The notes under the pieces were generated by a model. It was given only the letters and a program-made list of their open reading frames with translations, did not search any database and had not been told where the DNA came from. From a virus: a stretch of DNA of 24,730 nt. This document shows, in pieces, positions 16,050-22,988 of this stretch. The stretch is taken from IMG/VR virus record IMGVR_UViG_3300021961_000603, positions 1 to 24,730 of that record; one strand, 5' to 3'. The number at the start of each line of letters is the position of its first letter. The stretch's first letter is position 1. Position numbers and translations under genes: made by a program.

Positions 16050-18923
16050 CGCGCAGTTGGCCACCTCGATGAAGGCCTCGGCCGTGAGCTCGCCGTTGCG
16101 GGCCTCGCCGTATCCGTTGAAGTGCAGGGGGTCGCTGCCGATCAACGATTGAACGTAGGCGCTGCTGTCCGGGAACAGGCGCTTGCTGGCGTTGGTATCG
16201 ATCGTGGCCGCGTAGCCATCCTTGGCCGCGAAGTCCGCGATCGCCGCGTTCACGAGGCCCTCGGTGTCGCCCACAATCGTCTGCCCGTAGAACGTGCCCG
16301 TGAGCTCCCACGGGTTGCTCGGCAGGCTTGCGTGCACGACCGGGATCCTCGAGGCGTTGCTGTAGTAGCTGAGCCCCGCAGCCTGCACCGTGCTGCGCAG
16401 CCACTGGTAGAAGGTGTTCAGCGTCTTGCTGTACATCTCGCGACCGGCCTCGACGATCGCGTCGCCCTCGCCCTGAAACCCGACGATGCCGAGGATCTTG
16501 AGGGGCTTCGAGTTGTTCTCGGCCTGCAGCGCTGCCGGCGCCATCGTGGTGATGACGTTCTTGAGGCGCACCGCGTTGCCGTCTGGGTCGCTGGGGGTCC
16601 AGTCGAGGTACTTCTGGTAGTCCCACCAGCCAATCTGCCCGGGGTAGCTGAAGTAGTTAGGCGAGTTGCGGAAGATCTGCGCGCTCGAGTTGATCCCAAG
16701 ATGGATGATGTTGATGCGCTTGCCGATCATGTTCGACAGGCGCCACGCGAACTCGACTAGCGCACCGAATCGGTGGTGCGGCACGTTCTTGATGCGCGAG
16801 ACCGCGGCCGTTCCGTGGTCGGTGCCGTGCATGCGCAGCCTCGTGATGCTGGCCGTGGTGGGCGCCGATTGAGTCGAGAGCACCTTGACGTTGCCGTACA
16901 CGTCGCGCACCTCGACCTGCGTGCCGCCGTGGATCTTGTCGATGTAGTAGGTCTCGCCTGCAATAAGGCCGCCGATGCTACCGGCGAGCACGAACGCATC
17001 GCCCACCTGCAGGTCTACCGTGTCGTCCAGCGTGACGCGGTTGGTGCCCGAGGTCGTGTCGGTGACCTTGCGCACGGTCATGTTGGTCAGCACGCGCATC
17101 TTCGTGCCCGCGGGCGCCGTGCCGGTGGTGGTGATGTTTACGTTGACCCCGTTGTACTGGAGCTGGATCTGGTTGGTGAGGATCGTCGGCACCAACGAAT
17201 AGATGCGGTAGGGCACGATCCCATCGAATGCGGTGTCGAACTCAACCAGCATCCCGGGGAGCAGGCCGGCGAGGTCGCTCAGCGTGATGGTTTCTGCGCT
17301 GCCGTCGTAGGAAACCACGTCCTTGGTCACGCCAGCCGCGATCGTGTACGCGGGCGTCGTGTTGCCGCCGAACGTCGTGGCGCCAAGGATCGCAATGCTG
17401 CCGCTTGCCGGCACGGCCGAAGGGACGTAGCTCTGCACGCGCCAGAACCCGTTGGGCTGGAACTCGTTGGTCGATGCCTGAAAGCCCGTGAGGCGCGTCA
17501 CGTAGTTCTCGCGCAGGAACACCTCAAACTGGAAGCCTGCCGCAGGGCTCTGCGTCATCGTGTTGCGCAGAACCGATAGGCGCCAAGCGCTGCCGTCCCA
17601 GTACCACTGCGTGCGGAACGGGCCGGAGGTTGTAGCCGTGCCCGTGGAGCTGAACGCGAGGTTGAGGTTTGCCGGCTCGAGCGCGGGGATCTTGTAGCTG
17701 TAGTTGCTCTGCAGCGCGGGGCGGTTGTAGACCTTGCCCGTGGCTCCGGTGCCACCGGGCATCATGTCGTTGTTGGGGTAGCGGAAGCCGGTGCCGGGCG
17801 TGGCCCAGTTGGGGTTGCTGCGCCAGTGCGGCAGCGCGATCTCGCACGTGCCGGTGGCGGACTGGGTCGGGACCGTCGGGGTCCAGTCGAGACTAGCCTT
17901 CAACACCTTCGCCGAGGTGTTGCTGATGATGGTCCCGATGTAGACCTGCCCGTTGCCGGCATCGACGAAACGGATGCGCGCACCGACGTAGATGTCAGGC
18001 AAGCCGATGTCGGCGCCGGCAAGCGTGAGGGTCACGTCGCTGCCACCCACTGCGGTAATCGTAACCGTGTCGGTGCGGCCAAAGCCTTCGACGCCCTCGT
18101 CCCACGCGAACGGCAGGAATACGCCGGCGTTCTCGTAGCTGGTGATGCTCGAGGGGAAGTTGTAGCCAGCCACCTTGGGCGCGCCGGCAGGGTACGCCCC
18201 GGGGGCCTCGGGCTGGTACGGGGTCAAGACGCGGATGTTCGCGTAGCCCTTCCACTTTTCTTGGTTGTGAGCGTACCCGCTGTACTTCCACACAATCGGG
18301 TTGACCGAGCTCGTGCGGAACCAGCAGTCACCGTCTGCGTTGATCGCGCCCGTGTTCAGCGTGAACGTATTGGTGGTTGCGGTCGCCACCGTGTATTCGA
18401 TGTTGATATCAGGGAACGTGATGGCAGAGGCGCGCTCGATGAACTTGACCTTGTCGCCCGGAAGCAGCCCGTGGTTGGCCAAGGTGAACGTGTTGGCAGG
18501 GGTTGTGGCTGTCGCGACGCACTTGCGCGTGATGCCCTTGGTCCAACGCACGACAAAGTAGTTGCCCAGCACCGATGTGCCGTTGCCGATGATCGTGCCC
18601 ACAGCGGGCACCAGCGAGCTGTAGAACGGGTCCTGCGGCTCGGCATGAACAAGGCGCAGCTCGCCGCCCACGTAGTGGTTGGGGACGATCTGCTCGGCCA
18701 CGTAGATCGTGCTCGTCGAGTTGTCGTACCCGTGGGCGCTGCCCACCGGGAACCCCTCGATGCGGTTGATCGTGAGGTCGTCACCCGCCGGCGCCAGCTT
18801 TAGGTGCGGGCTCGCGGCGTACCCCTCGAGGTCGCGGTCGCCCCACGGTCGGGAGTTGCTCTGCCCCCACCAGATGATTCCGTACTCGTAATCGTTGGAC
18901 AGGTCGCCGGAGAACTTCAGCAT
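15363..18923 (-). CDS. Fusion of sialate O-acetylesterase-like (SASA/SGNH) hydrolase and tail tubular protein A-like adaptor
   Basis: 1186 residues. The N-terminus has a SASA nucleophile motif, WWGQSNSRPWG (Ser22). The other SGNH blocks appear only much later: HLGIN near 741, GFQGEGDA at 815-822 and DPLHFNGYG at 931-939 (Asp931, His934 as the triad pair). Between them lie about 600 residues of beta-rich sequence with repeated modules near 136-200, 540-600 and 620-690. From about 959 to the end the sequence is a gp11-type tail adaptor (DKILEICRLALSHLGE, then QLCAQFYPSARDSLLEMRSWSF, followed by the usual C-terminal half), about 228 residues and so a full domain. The enzyme probably deacetylates surface polysaccharide during adsorption, anchored by the adaptor ring (inference). 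ATG 18923 has AGAGG 6 nt upstream. Met959 could be an internal start, but its SD is poor. Confidence 0.85.
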   Translation of the reverse strand: MLKFSGDLSNDYEYGIIWWGQSNSRPWGDRDLEGYAASPHLKLAPAGDDLTINRIEGFPVGSAHGYDNSTSTIYVAEQIVPNHYVGGELRLVHAEPQDPFYSSLVPAVGTIIGNGTSVLGNYFVVRWTKGITRKCVATATTPANTFTLANHGLLPGDKVKFIERASAITFPDINIEYTVATATTNTFTLNTGAINADGDCWFRTSSVNPIVWKYSGYAHNQEKWKGYANIRVLTPYQPEAPGAYPAGAPKVAGYNFPSSITSYENAGVFLPFAWDEGVEGFGRTDTVTITAVGGSDVTLTLAGADIGLPDIYVGARIRFVDAGNGQVYIGTIISNTSAKVLKASLDWTPTVPTQSATGTCEIALPHWRSNPNWATPGTGFRYPNNDMMPGGTGATGKVYNRPALQSNYSYKIPALEPANLNLAFSSTGTATTSGPFRTQWYWDGSAWRLSVLRNTMTQSPAAGFQFEVFLRENYVTRLTGFQASTNEFQPNGFWRVQSYVPSAVPASGSIAILGATTFGGNTTPAYTIAAGVTKDVVSYDGSAETITLSDLAGLLPGMLVEFDTAFDGIVPYRIYSLVPTILTNQIQLQYNGVNVNITTTGTAPAGTKMRVLTNMTVRKVTDTTSGTNRVTLDDTVDLQVGDAFVLAGSIGGLIAGETYYIDKIHGGTQVEVRDVYGNVKVLSTQSAPTTASITRLRMHGTDHGTAAVSRIKNVPHHRFGALVEFAWRLSNMIGKRINIIHLGINSSAQIFRNSPNYFSYPGQIGWWDYQKYLDWTPSDPDGNAVRLKNVITTMAPAALQAENNSKPLKILGIVGFQGEGDAIVEAGREMYSKTLNTFYQWLRSTVQAAGLSYYSNASRIPVVHASLPSNPWELTGTFYGQTIVGDTEGLVNAAIADFAAKDGYAATIDTNASKRLFPDSSAYVQSLIGSDPLHFNGYGEARNGELTAEAFIEVANCAMNHVGKDKILEICRLALSHLGEYSAITSIDPPDGSVQAQLCAQFYPSARDSLLEMRSWSFTSKRKQLVEVSNTWTEWDYAYALPCDVNNVLAVLPPDASDDYSTQFAPPNSQYYTAPVVAAGNYNPQPYTIEIDDNGYRVLYTDQKDAVLRYNALITDTSQFTPLFTLALSWHLASMLAGPIIKGDVGAAEAKRCAQMMSTFLSRADQQDSSQRSIRPEQITPWMSGR

Positions 18924-18940
18924 GGGAGGCCTCTGGAGAA

Positions 18941-18963
18941 AGGGGCCGCACTAGGCGACCCCT
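18941..18963 (-). terminator. Hairpin between the 73-aa gene and the esterase-adaptor gene (weak terminator or processing site)
   Basis: On the minus strand AGGGGTCGC, loop CTAGT, GCGGCCCCT forms a 9-bp stem with one U-G pair, followed by TTCTCC. The U tract is short, so full termination is doubtful. It sits in a 70-nt gap (18924-18993), one of the two largest gaps in the window, just before the SD of the tail gene. It could lower expression of tail genes relative to capsid genes, or be an RNA processing site. Confidence 0.45.
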
Positions 18964-18993
18964 CGAGCACGGACATCGAACGAACGGAGAGGG

Positions 18994-19215
18994 TCAGACG
19001 GTGCCAGCATCCGCCGGCTTGATGGCCCGGCGGATGATGCGCTTCACCGGTCGAGGCTGTTGGGTTGCCACATGCTCACCCACCGGAGCCGGCGCCGCGG
19101 GTCTGTCGAGCGCCTCGAGGTACGGATAGCTGGGGCCCTCGTAGTCGAAGACCTCGCCCTCCTCGCGGAGACGGTTGTCAACAAAGCAGCGAACGGTGGC
19201 TCGGTAGCGTGGCAT
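18994..19215 (-). CDS. Small conserved phage protein of unknown function (73 aa)
   Basis: The N-terminal half has the pattern RYRATVRCFVDNRLREEGEV followed by FDYEGP, a layout seen in many short proteins encoded near capsid genes of phages. The C-terminus is basic (VKRIIRRAIKP). No catalytic motif and no membrane segment. ATG 19215 has AAAGG 5 nt upstream, and the gene starts 9 nt after the stop of the cement-protein gene. A minor head or head-completion role is possible from position only. Confidence 0.75.
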   Translation of the reverse strand: MPRYRATVRCFVDNRLREEGEVFDYEGPSYPYLEALDRPAAPAPVGEHVATQQPRPVKRIIRRAIKPADAGTV

Positions 19216-19224
19216 GTGGACCTT

Positions 19225-19719
19225 TCAGATGACGGTGTAGCTCTTGCTGTAGTACGTGCGGCCATTCACAACCTGCGGGTCGAGCACCAGCTCGGCGCGG
19301 ACCTTGCCGGCGTCAAAGGTGTTGACCACGGTGTAAATGGCAGACATGTAGCGCTGGCCGTTTGCACCGATGCTCGCGTTCAGCGCGCTGATGAGGCCCG
19401 GAACCGGCACCAGAATCTGCGTTGCAGGAGTCATGGTGGCCGGGTCGTAGGCAACAAGCTGGGAAGCGTTGTAGGGCGCGCTGTTGACGAGATACGCGGG
19501 GCTGCCCATGGCAGACGTTGCGCTCACAGCCAAGCCAAACTGCACATTCCCAGTGGTCGAACTAGCGAACGTGGTCGTGACGGTGATCAGCAAGTGCAGC
19601 TTCTCGCCGTCACCGATGTCGCGGATCATGGATAGATCCAAGACGTTGTCGGAGAACGTGAGGCCTGCGCTTGCGATTGCCTTGTCGGTGTCGAACAGGA
19701 GTGTCGCGTCAGTAATCAT
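19225..19719 (-). CDS. Bbp16-like capsid cement/decoration protein, copy 2
   Basis: 164 residues, beta-rich. The start (ITDATLLFDTDKAI), the motif MIRDIGDGEKLHLLITVT near residue 31 and the end (YYSKSYTVI) follow the layout of the Bbp16 cement protein of BPP-1, which stabilises the capsid at its outer surface. GQRYMSAIYTVV in the C-terminal half is the counterpart of the conserved xRYLxxxY segment. ATG 19719 has a strong SD (AAAGGAGG, 6 nt). The preceding gene is a longer paralogue with the same RDIGxG and GQRY blocks, so the two probably arose by duplication. Confidence 0.75.
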   Translation of the reverse strand: MITDATLLFDTDKAIASAGLTFSDNVLDLSMIRDIGDGEKLHLLITVTTTFASSTTGNVQFGLAVSATSAMGSPAYLVNSAPYNASQLVAYDPATMTPATQILVPVPGLISALNASIGANGQRYMSAIYTVVNTFDAGKVRAELVLDPQVVNGRTYYSKSYTVI

Positions 19720-19742
19720 GGGAAGCCTCCTTTGGCTTCAGG

Positions 19743-20477
19743 TCAGACGACCGTGAAGCCAGAGGTGTAGGCCTTGCGGCCGTCCTGCACGTCGGTGACG
19801 AAGAGGCCAGTCACCTTGTGGCCCGTGAACGCGCCCGACGCCGCGACGTAGCGCATGCCCAGATAGCGCTGGCCAAGGTCGCCCTGCGAAGCAGTGGCTT
19901 CCGTGTTGCCAGACACCAACGGGTTGAGCTTGATCGCGAAGGTCTGGCCCTGCTTCTGGCCCGTGGCATCAGCGCAAGCGGAACCGATGATGGTGTCGCT
20001 CTGGCCGATGACGCGCTCGCCGGCGTTGATCTTGCCGTTGCCATCCACGCCCGTGCCGATGATGGCCTGAACGTACATGCTTCCCGGATACGCGATCAGG
20101 GTAGCCGTGGCGTCAGCCGTAATCGGCTCAGCGCTTCCGCCCGCGGTCAACGACACTTGGAAGTCGTTCGCGTTGCGGTTGACCACGTAGTACGTGGTCG
20201 TGGTGAGCAGACCACAAGATGCCGAGAACGAGACGAACCGGATGATGGAGCCGTTGGCCAAACCATGCGCGGTCTTGGTGATGAGATCACCCGTGTTCGC
20301 AAGGCTGAACCCGGTCACCACAGGCGTGTCGGTGATGTTCGCGACCGCGTAGAGGGTCTTGCCCTCGCCGATGTCGCGATTCTGGATCAGGTCAACCGAG
20401 TTGCTCGAGACGACCACGGTAGTGTTGGTCGTCAGAGTGTCGTCGGTGCCTGCATTGAGGAACTGGTCGGTGTACAT
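19743..20477 (-). CDS. Bbp16-like capsid cement/decoration protein with inserted beta module, copy 1
   Basis: 244 residues. The core matches copy 2: RDIGEGKTLYAVANI near 34-48, then GDLGQRYLGMRYV at 199-211 and KAYTSGFTVV at the end. Between the halves, residues about 54-128 hold an extra module (TAHGLANGSIIRF, then TTYYVVN and NDFQVSLTAGG), which is absent from copy 2 and resembles modules in the nozzle and esterase proteins. Removing it leaves a protein close to the usual cement length. ATG 20477 has AGGAGG 6 nt upstream. The gene lies 26 nt after the major capsid gene, the usual place for a cement protein. The insertion probably projects from the capsid surface (inference). Confidence 0.75.
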   Translation of the reverse strand: MYTDQFLNAGTDDTLTTNTTVVVSSNSVDLIQNRDIGEGKTLYAVANITDTPVVTGFSLANTGDLITKTAHGLANGSIIRFVSFSASCGLLTTTTYYVVNRNANDFQVSLTAGGSAEPITADATATLIAYPGSMYVQAIIGTGVDGNGKINAGERVIGQSDTIIGSACADATGQKQGQTFAIKLNPLVSGNTEATASQGDLGQRYLGMRYVAASGAFTGHKVTGLFVTDVQDGRKAYTSGFTVV

Positions 20478-20503
20478 GTGATGCCTCCTAGTTGGTCAGT
20501 GGA

Positions 20504-21556
20504 TCAGGCGAAGGTGATCGCGCTCTCGGAGTTGAGAATGGTGTCCACGCAACGGAGCGGGACGCCAAGGAACGAGAGCCACGAGTGCGGCGTGCCGAAC
20601 TGCGAAAGGCCTTCGTTCACCTTGAGCACGTACTGGCTCTTGTCCATGGCGGCGATCGAGAGACCGCTGTGGACCGTGCGGTTCATGTAGAACGCCGGCC
20701 TGCCCATCGACATGTTGGGGATCCTGTACAGCGCGCGCGCCATGAGCTTGATCAGCGCGGTCGAGTCGCCGGTTTCCTGCGTGCCGCTCTGGCCCAGCAG
20801 GTCGTTGACGTTGATGTTGCAGATTCGAACCACGTAGCGCCAATCCTTGACGACGAGGCCGTTCTTCCACTGGTAGCGCGTCACAAGCGCCTGCATGCGG
20901 TCCGAGGACGAGGCCGTCGAGGCGCCGGCAGCGCTGGCGGTGTAGACGGTCTGCTCGCCAAGGTCCTCGTGCATCAGGCCGGCCTTGCTGCCCTTCGGGA
21001 ACGGGCAGTACACGGTCTGGTCACCCCAGACGACGAGGTAGACCGAGGTCAGGTTGCCAGTCGTGCCGCCGGCATTCAGCAGGTTCTGGGCGTTGGCGGC
21101 GGTGCTGCTCGAGTACCGCGGCGCGAGGCCGAGGAACTGCTTCGGGTCGGCAGACGGGTTGCCATAGAACAGCGTCGTGGACATCGTCTGGTTCATGGCC
21201 TCGAGGAACGCGGTGTCCTCGCTGAGCCTGAACTGGGCGGTGTTGCCGTTCAGCATCGCGAGGTCCTTGTCCACCTCGCTGCGAGCCTCGAGGATGCCGC
21301 AGGCCTCATCGACCTGAGCAGTCGTGCTCTTGCTGGACGGGATGCCCTGATTCAGGGCGCGCCAGTACACGGTCGGGAGACCGGTGCGGATCACGACGCG
21401 CTCGCCGGTGGGCAGATTGCCCTCGCGGAAAACGCAGTCGGTCAGGATCTCGTTGGTCTGCGAGAGCAGCTCGGCAACGACGGGAACGCGACCCTCGGGG
21501 TCGGTACGCTTGGCCCAATCAGCCAGCGTGAGATTGGAAGAGTTCAGAACGGCCAT
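20504..21556 (-). CDS. Major capsid protein (BPP-1/HK97-type)
   Basis: 350 residues, a normal length for podoviral capsid proteins without a large insertion. The N-terminus, LTLADWAKRTDPEGRV followed by VVAELLSQTNEIL and PTGERVVIRTGLPTVYWR, is characteristic of the BPP-1-type major capsid family. So are the middle VYLVVWGDQTVYCPFPKGS and the C-terminal RCVDTILNSESAI. It forms the icosahedral shell. It follows the scaffold gene by 6 nt. The SD AAGGA overlaps the scaffold stop and lies 9 nt before ATG 21556. Confidence 0.92.
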   Translation of the reverse strand: MAVLNSSNLTLADWAKRTDPEGRVPVVAELLSQTNEILTDCVFREGNLPTGERVVIRTGLPTVYWRALNQGIPSSKSTTAQVDEACGILEARSEVDKDLAMLNGNTAQFRLSEDTAFLEAMNQTMSTTLFYGNPSADPKQFLGLAPRYSSSTAANAQNLLNAGGTTGNLTSVYLVVWGDQTVYCPFPKGSKAGLMHEDLGEQTVYTASAAGASTASSSDRMQALVTRYQWKNGLVVKDWRYVVRICNINVNDLLGQSGTQETGDSTALIKLMARALYRIPNMSMGRPAFYMNRTVHSGLSIAAMDKSQYVLKVNEGLSQFGTPHSWLSFLGVPLRCVDTILNSESAITFA

Positions 21557-21562
21557 CGGTCA

Positions 21563-22219
21563 TCATCCTTGCGGGTTGGTGTACAGAGCCGTGGCAAGGT
21601 CATTGAATGTCTTGGGTGCGGCACCCTTGCCGCCCTGCGACCCAGCCACGAACCTGTCCTCACTGATTGCGGCACCGGCGCGGAACATGAACCGGATGAG
21701 CTCCGGGTGGTTCCCTAGACCGGACTCGTTCAGCAGCGTGCGCAGCTCGGGGGTGCCAAACGCGTCGAGGGCCTTCTTGGCCACTGCCAGATTCGCGTTG
21801 AGCTTTTCTCCACCGAACTCCTTGTCCGCGCGGGCGCCCTCGGCCCACTCGTTGCGGATCGCTTGGAGCTGCTCGAGCTGCCTCTCCTGCATGCGAGGGG
21901 CAACCTTGTCGAGCAACTTCTGCGCGGCCTCCTGCGACAGGTTGAGCTCTCGAGCGACTTCGCTGTACGAGTCGAGCACCCCGGGGTCGAACTCCTGACC
22001 CTCGGGCGCCTTGAACTCGTACTTCTCGGGAGCCCCGGTGGGCTTGCCGGCGTCGTTCGCCTTCTGCTGTGCAGCAGCCTCGCCCTGTGGCTTGGCCTGC
22101 TGTTCCTGCGTCGGAGCCTGCTGCTGGGTCACCAGCGTCTCCTGCGAGGGAGCTGCCGGTGCCTGTGGTGCTGCTGAGCCTTCAGTTGGATTCGCGGCTG
22201 TCGCTAGCGTCTGTTGCAT
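21563..22219 (-). CDS. Capsid assembly scaffolding protein
   Basis: 218 residues. The first about 75 are low-complexity Ala/Gln/Pro/Thr. The rest is a charged helical domain (DSYSEVARELNLSQEAAQKLLDKV, NEWAEGARADKEFGGEKL, ALDAFGTPELRTLLNESGLGNHPELIRF). This disordered N-terminus plus helical C-terminus directly before the capsid gene is the standard scaffold layout. The protein should guide procapsid assembly and leave before DNA packaging. ATG 22219 lies inside the Bbp19-like gene (38-nt overlap, different frame) and has only a weak purine-rich SD, so its translation may depend on ribosomes finishing the upstream gene. Some relatives are annotated as proteases, but no protease motif was seen. 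Confidence 0.85.
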   Translation of the reverse strand: MQQTLATAANPTEGSAAPQAPAAPSQETLVTQQQAPTQEQQAKPQGEAAAQQKANDAGKPTGAPEKYEFKAPEGQEFDPGVLDSYSEVARELNLSQEAAQKLLDKVAPRMQERQLEQLQAIRNEWAEGARADKEFGGEKLNANLAVAKKALDAFGTPELRTLLNESGLGNHPELIRFMFRAGAAISEDRFVAGSQGGKGAAPKTFNDLATALYTNPQG

Positions 22220-22517
22220 TCTCTCGAACCATCGTTGGGTACAGTTCGGGGCACAGCGAATGGATCAGCGCGAGCATGTGTAGACCGTAGTTGCGAGTCC
22301 CCTCCGCGAATGCCATCTGCAACGCGTTCGGGTTGAACGAGAGTCGGAACACGCCGGCTTGATCCAGAAGACGCCACACGATGCGGCGCCCTCGCTTGGA
22401 CCCCATGAGCCAACGCACGTCGCCCTCCTCGTTCTCGCGGCCTAGTTTGTCGCGCACGGCTTTGTCCGCCTGCACGCGCTCTTGACCGCGAAGGTCGAGA
22501 GGGTCGTAGTTGCTCAC
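22182..22517 (-). CDS. Bbp19-like head-region protein
   Basis: 111 residues, mostly helical and basic, with VRWLMGSKRGRRIVWRLLDQAG near residues 34-55 and FAEGTRNYGLHMLALIH near 70-86. This is the pattern of the Bbp19 family, found between portal and scaffold in BPP-1-like phages; its function is not established. The start is GTG 22517 with a weak AGGT 7 nt upstream. The C-terminus overlaps the scaffold start by 38 nt. Confidence 0.8.
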   Translation of the reverse strand: MSNYDPLDLRGQERVQADKAVRDKLGRENEEGDVRWLMGSKRGRRIVWRLLDQAGVFRLSFNPNALQMAFAEGTRNYGLHMLALIHSLCPELYPTMVRENATDASDSRESN

Positions 22518-22577
22518 CGTGGCAACCTATGCAACGGCCCGCGCGCTATCGGTACAGGCGCTGCAGGCAGGTCAACA
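22518..22577 (-). other. 60-nt gap before the Bbp19-like gene
   Basis: Holds the weak SD of the Bbp19-like gene and a TTGACC hexamer at 22575-22570 that resembles a -35 box. No convincing -10 box lies 16-18 nt further on, so no promoter is called. Confidence 0.3.
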
Positions 22578-22988
22578 CTAGGGCTCGCCGGCTTGGACGA
22601 GCTGCAGGCCCATGCGCTGGAGAGCCTCCGCAGGCTCCTGCGTGGTTACGTCCGAGTGGTTGAACAAGTCGGCGATCTGCTGCTGCGTCACCTGCACGCC
22701 GTATTGCACGCAAGCGTCGTAGAGCGCCTGCGGCTGGCCCATGTATACGTCAGTCAGCACCCAGTCGCCGTTCTCGTCGCGGGTCCACGACTGGAGGGGC
22801 ATCAACACCTCCCACTCGGGGCCGATGTAGCCGGTTGAGATGTAGTGCGTGGCCGGATCGCTGCCCGTAGCCGACAGCGGCGTGATCCACATGTTCGCGC
22901 CTGCGACGGGGCTGATGCCGACCGCAATGGTCTGCGCCACGGGCGCGTCGGCTGCGGTCACAATCATGTTGCGGTAGACATCGGTCAC
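22578..22988 (-). CDS. Phage protein of unknown function (136 aa), coupled to the LamG-type gene
   Basis: The sequence begins TDVYRNMIVTAADAPVAQTI, has a Gly/Ala-rich stretch at residues 23-45, a segment with HYISTGYIGPEWE near 48-60, and a C-terminal helix (QQIADLFNHSDVT). I recall similar proteins in tailed phages of GC-rich hosts, usually next to tail-fibre or appendage genes, without a known role. GTG 22988 overlaps the TGA of the LamG-type gene as GTGA (4 nt), with GGGGGTG as the SD. The close coupling suggests that it works with the appendage protein, perhaps as a chaperone or attachment partner (inference). Confidence 0.75.
   Translation of the reverse strand: MTDVYRNMIVTAADAPVAQTIAVGISPVAGANMWITPLSATGSDPATHYISTGYIGPEWEVLMPLQSWTRDENGDWVLTDVYMGQPQALYDACVQYGVQVTQQQIADLFNHSDVTTQEPAEALQRMGLQLVQAGEP

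Noticed and set aside
13584-16760. Long plus-strand open frames (13584-15113, 15228-16760) opposite the tail genes
   Set aside because: Same antisense artefact: Arg/His/Val-rich products without motifs, opposite genes with clear family matches.
22560-22577. TTGACC as a -35 promoter box
   Set aside because: No acceptable -10 hexamer at the right spacing; the match is likely chance.
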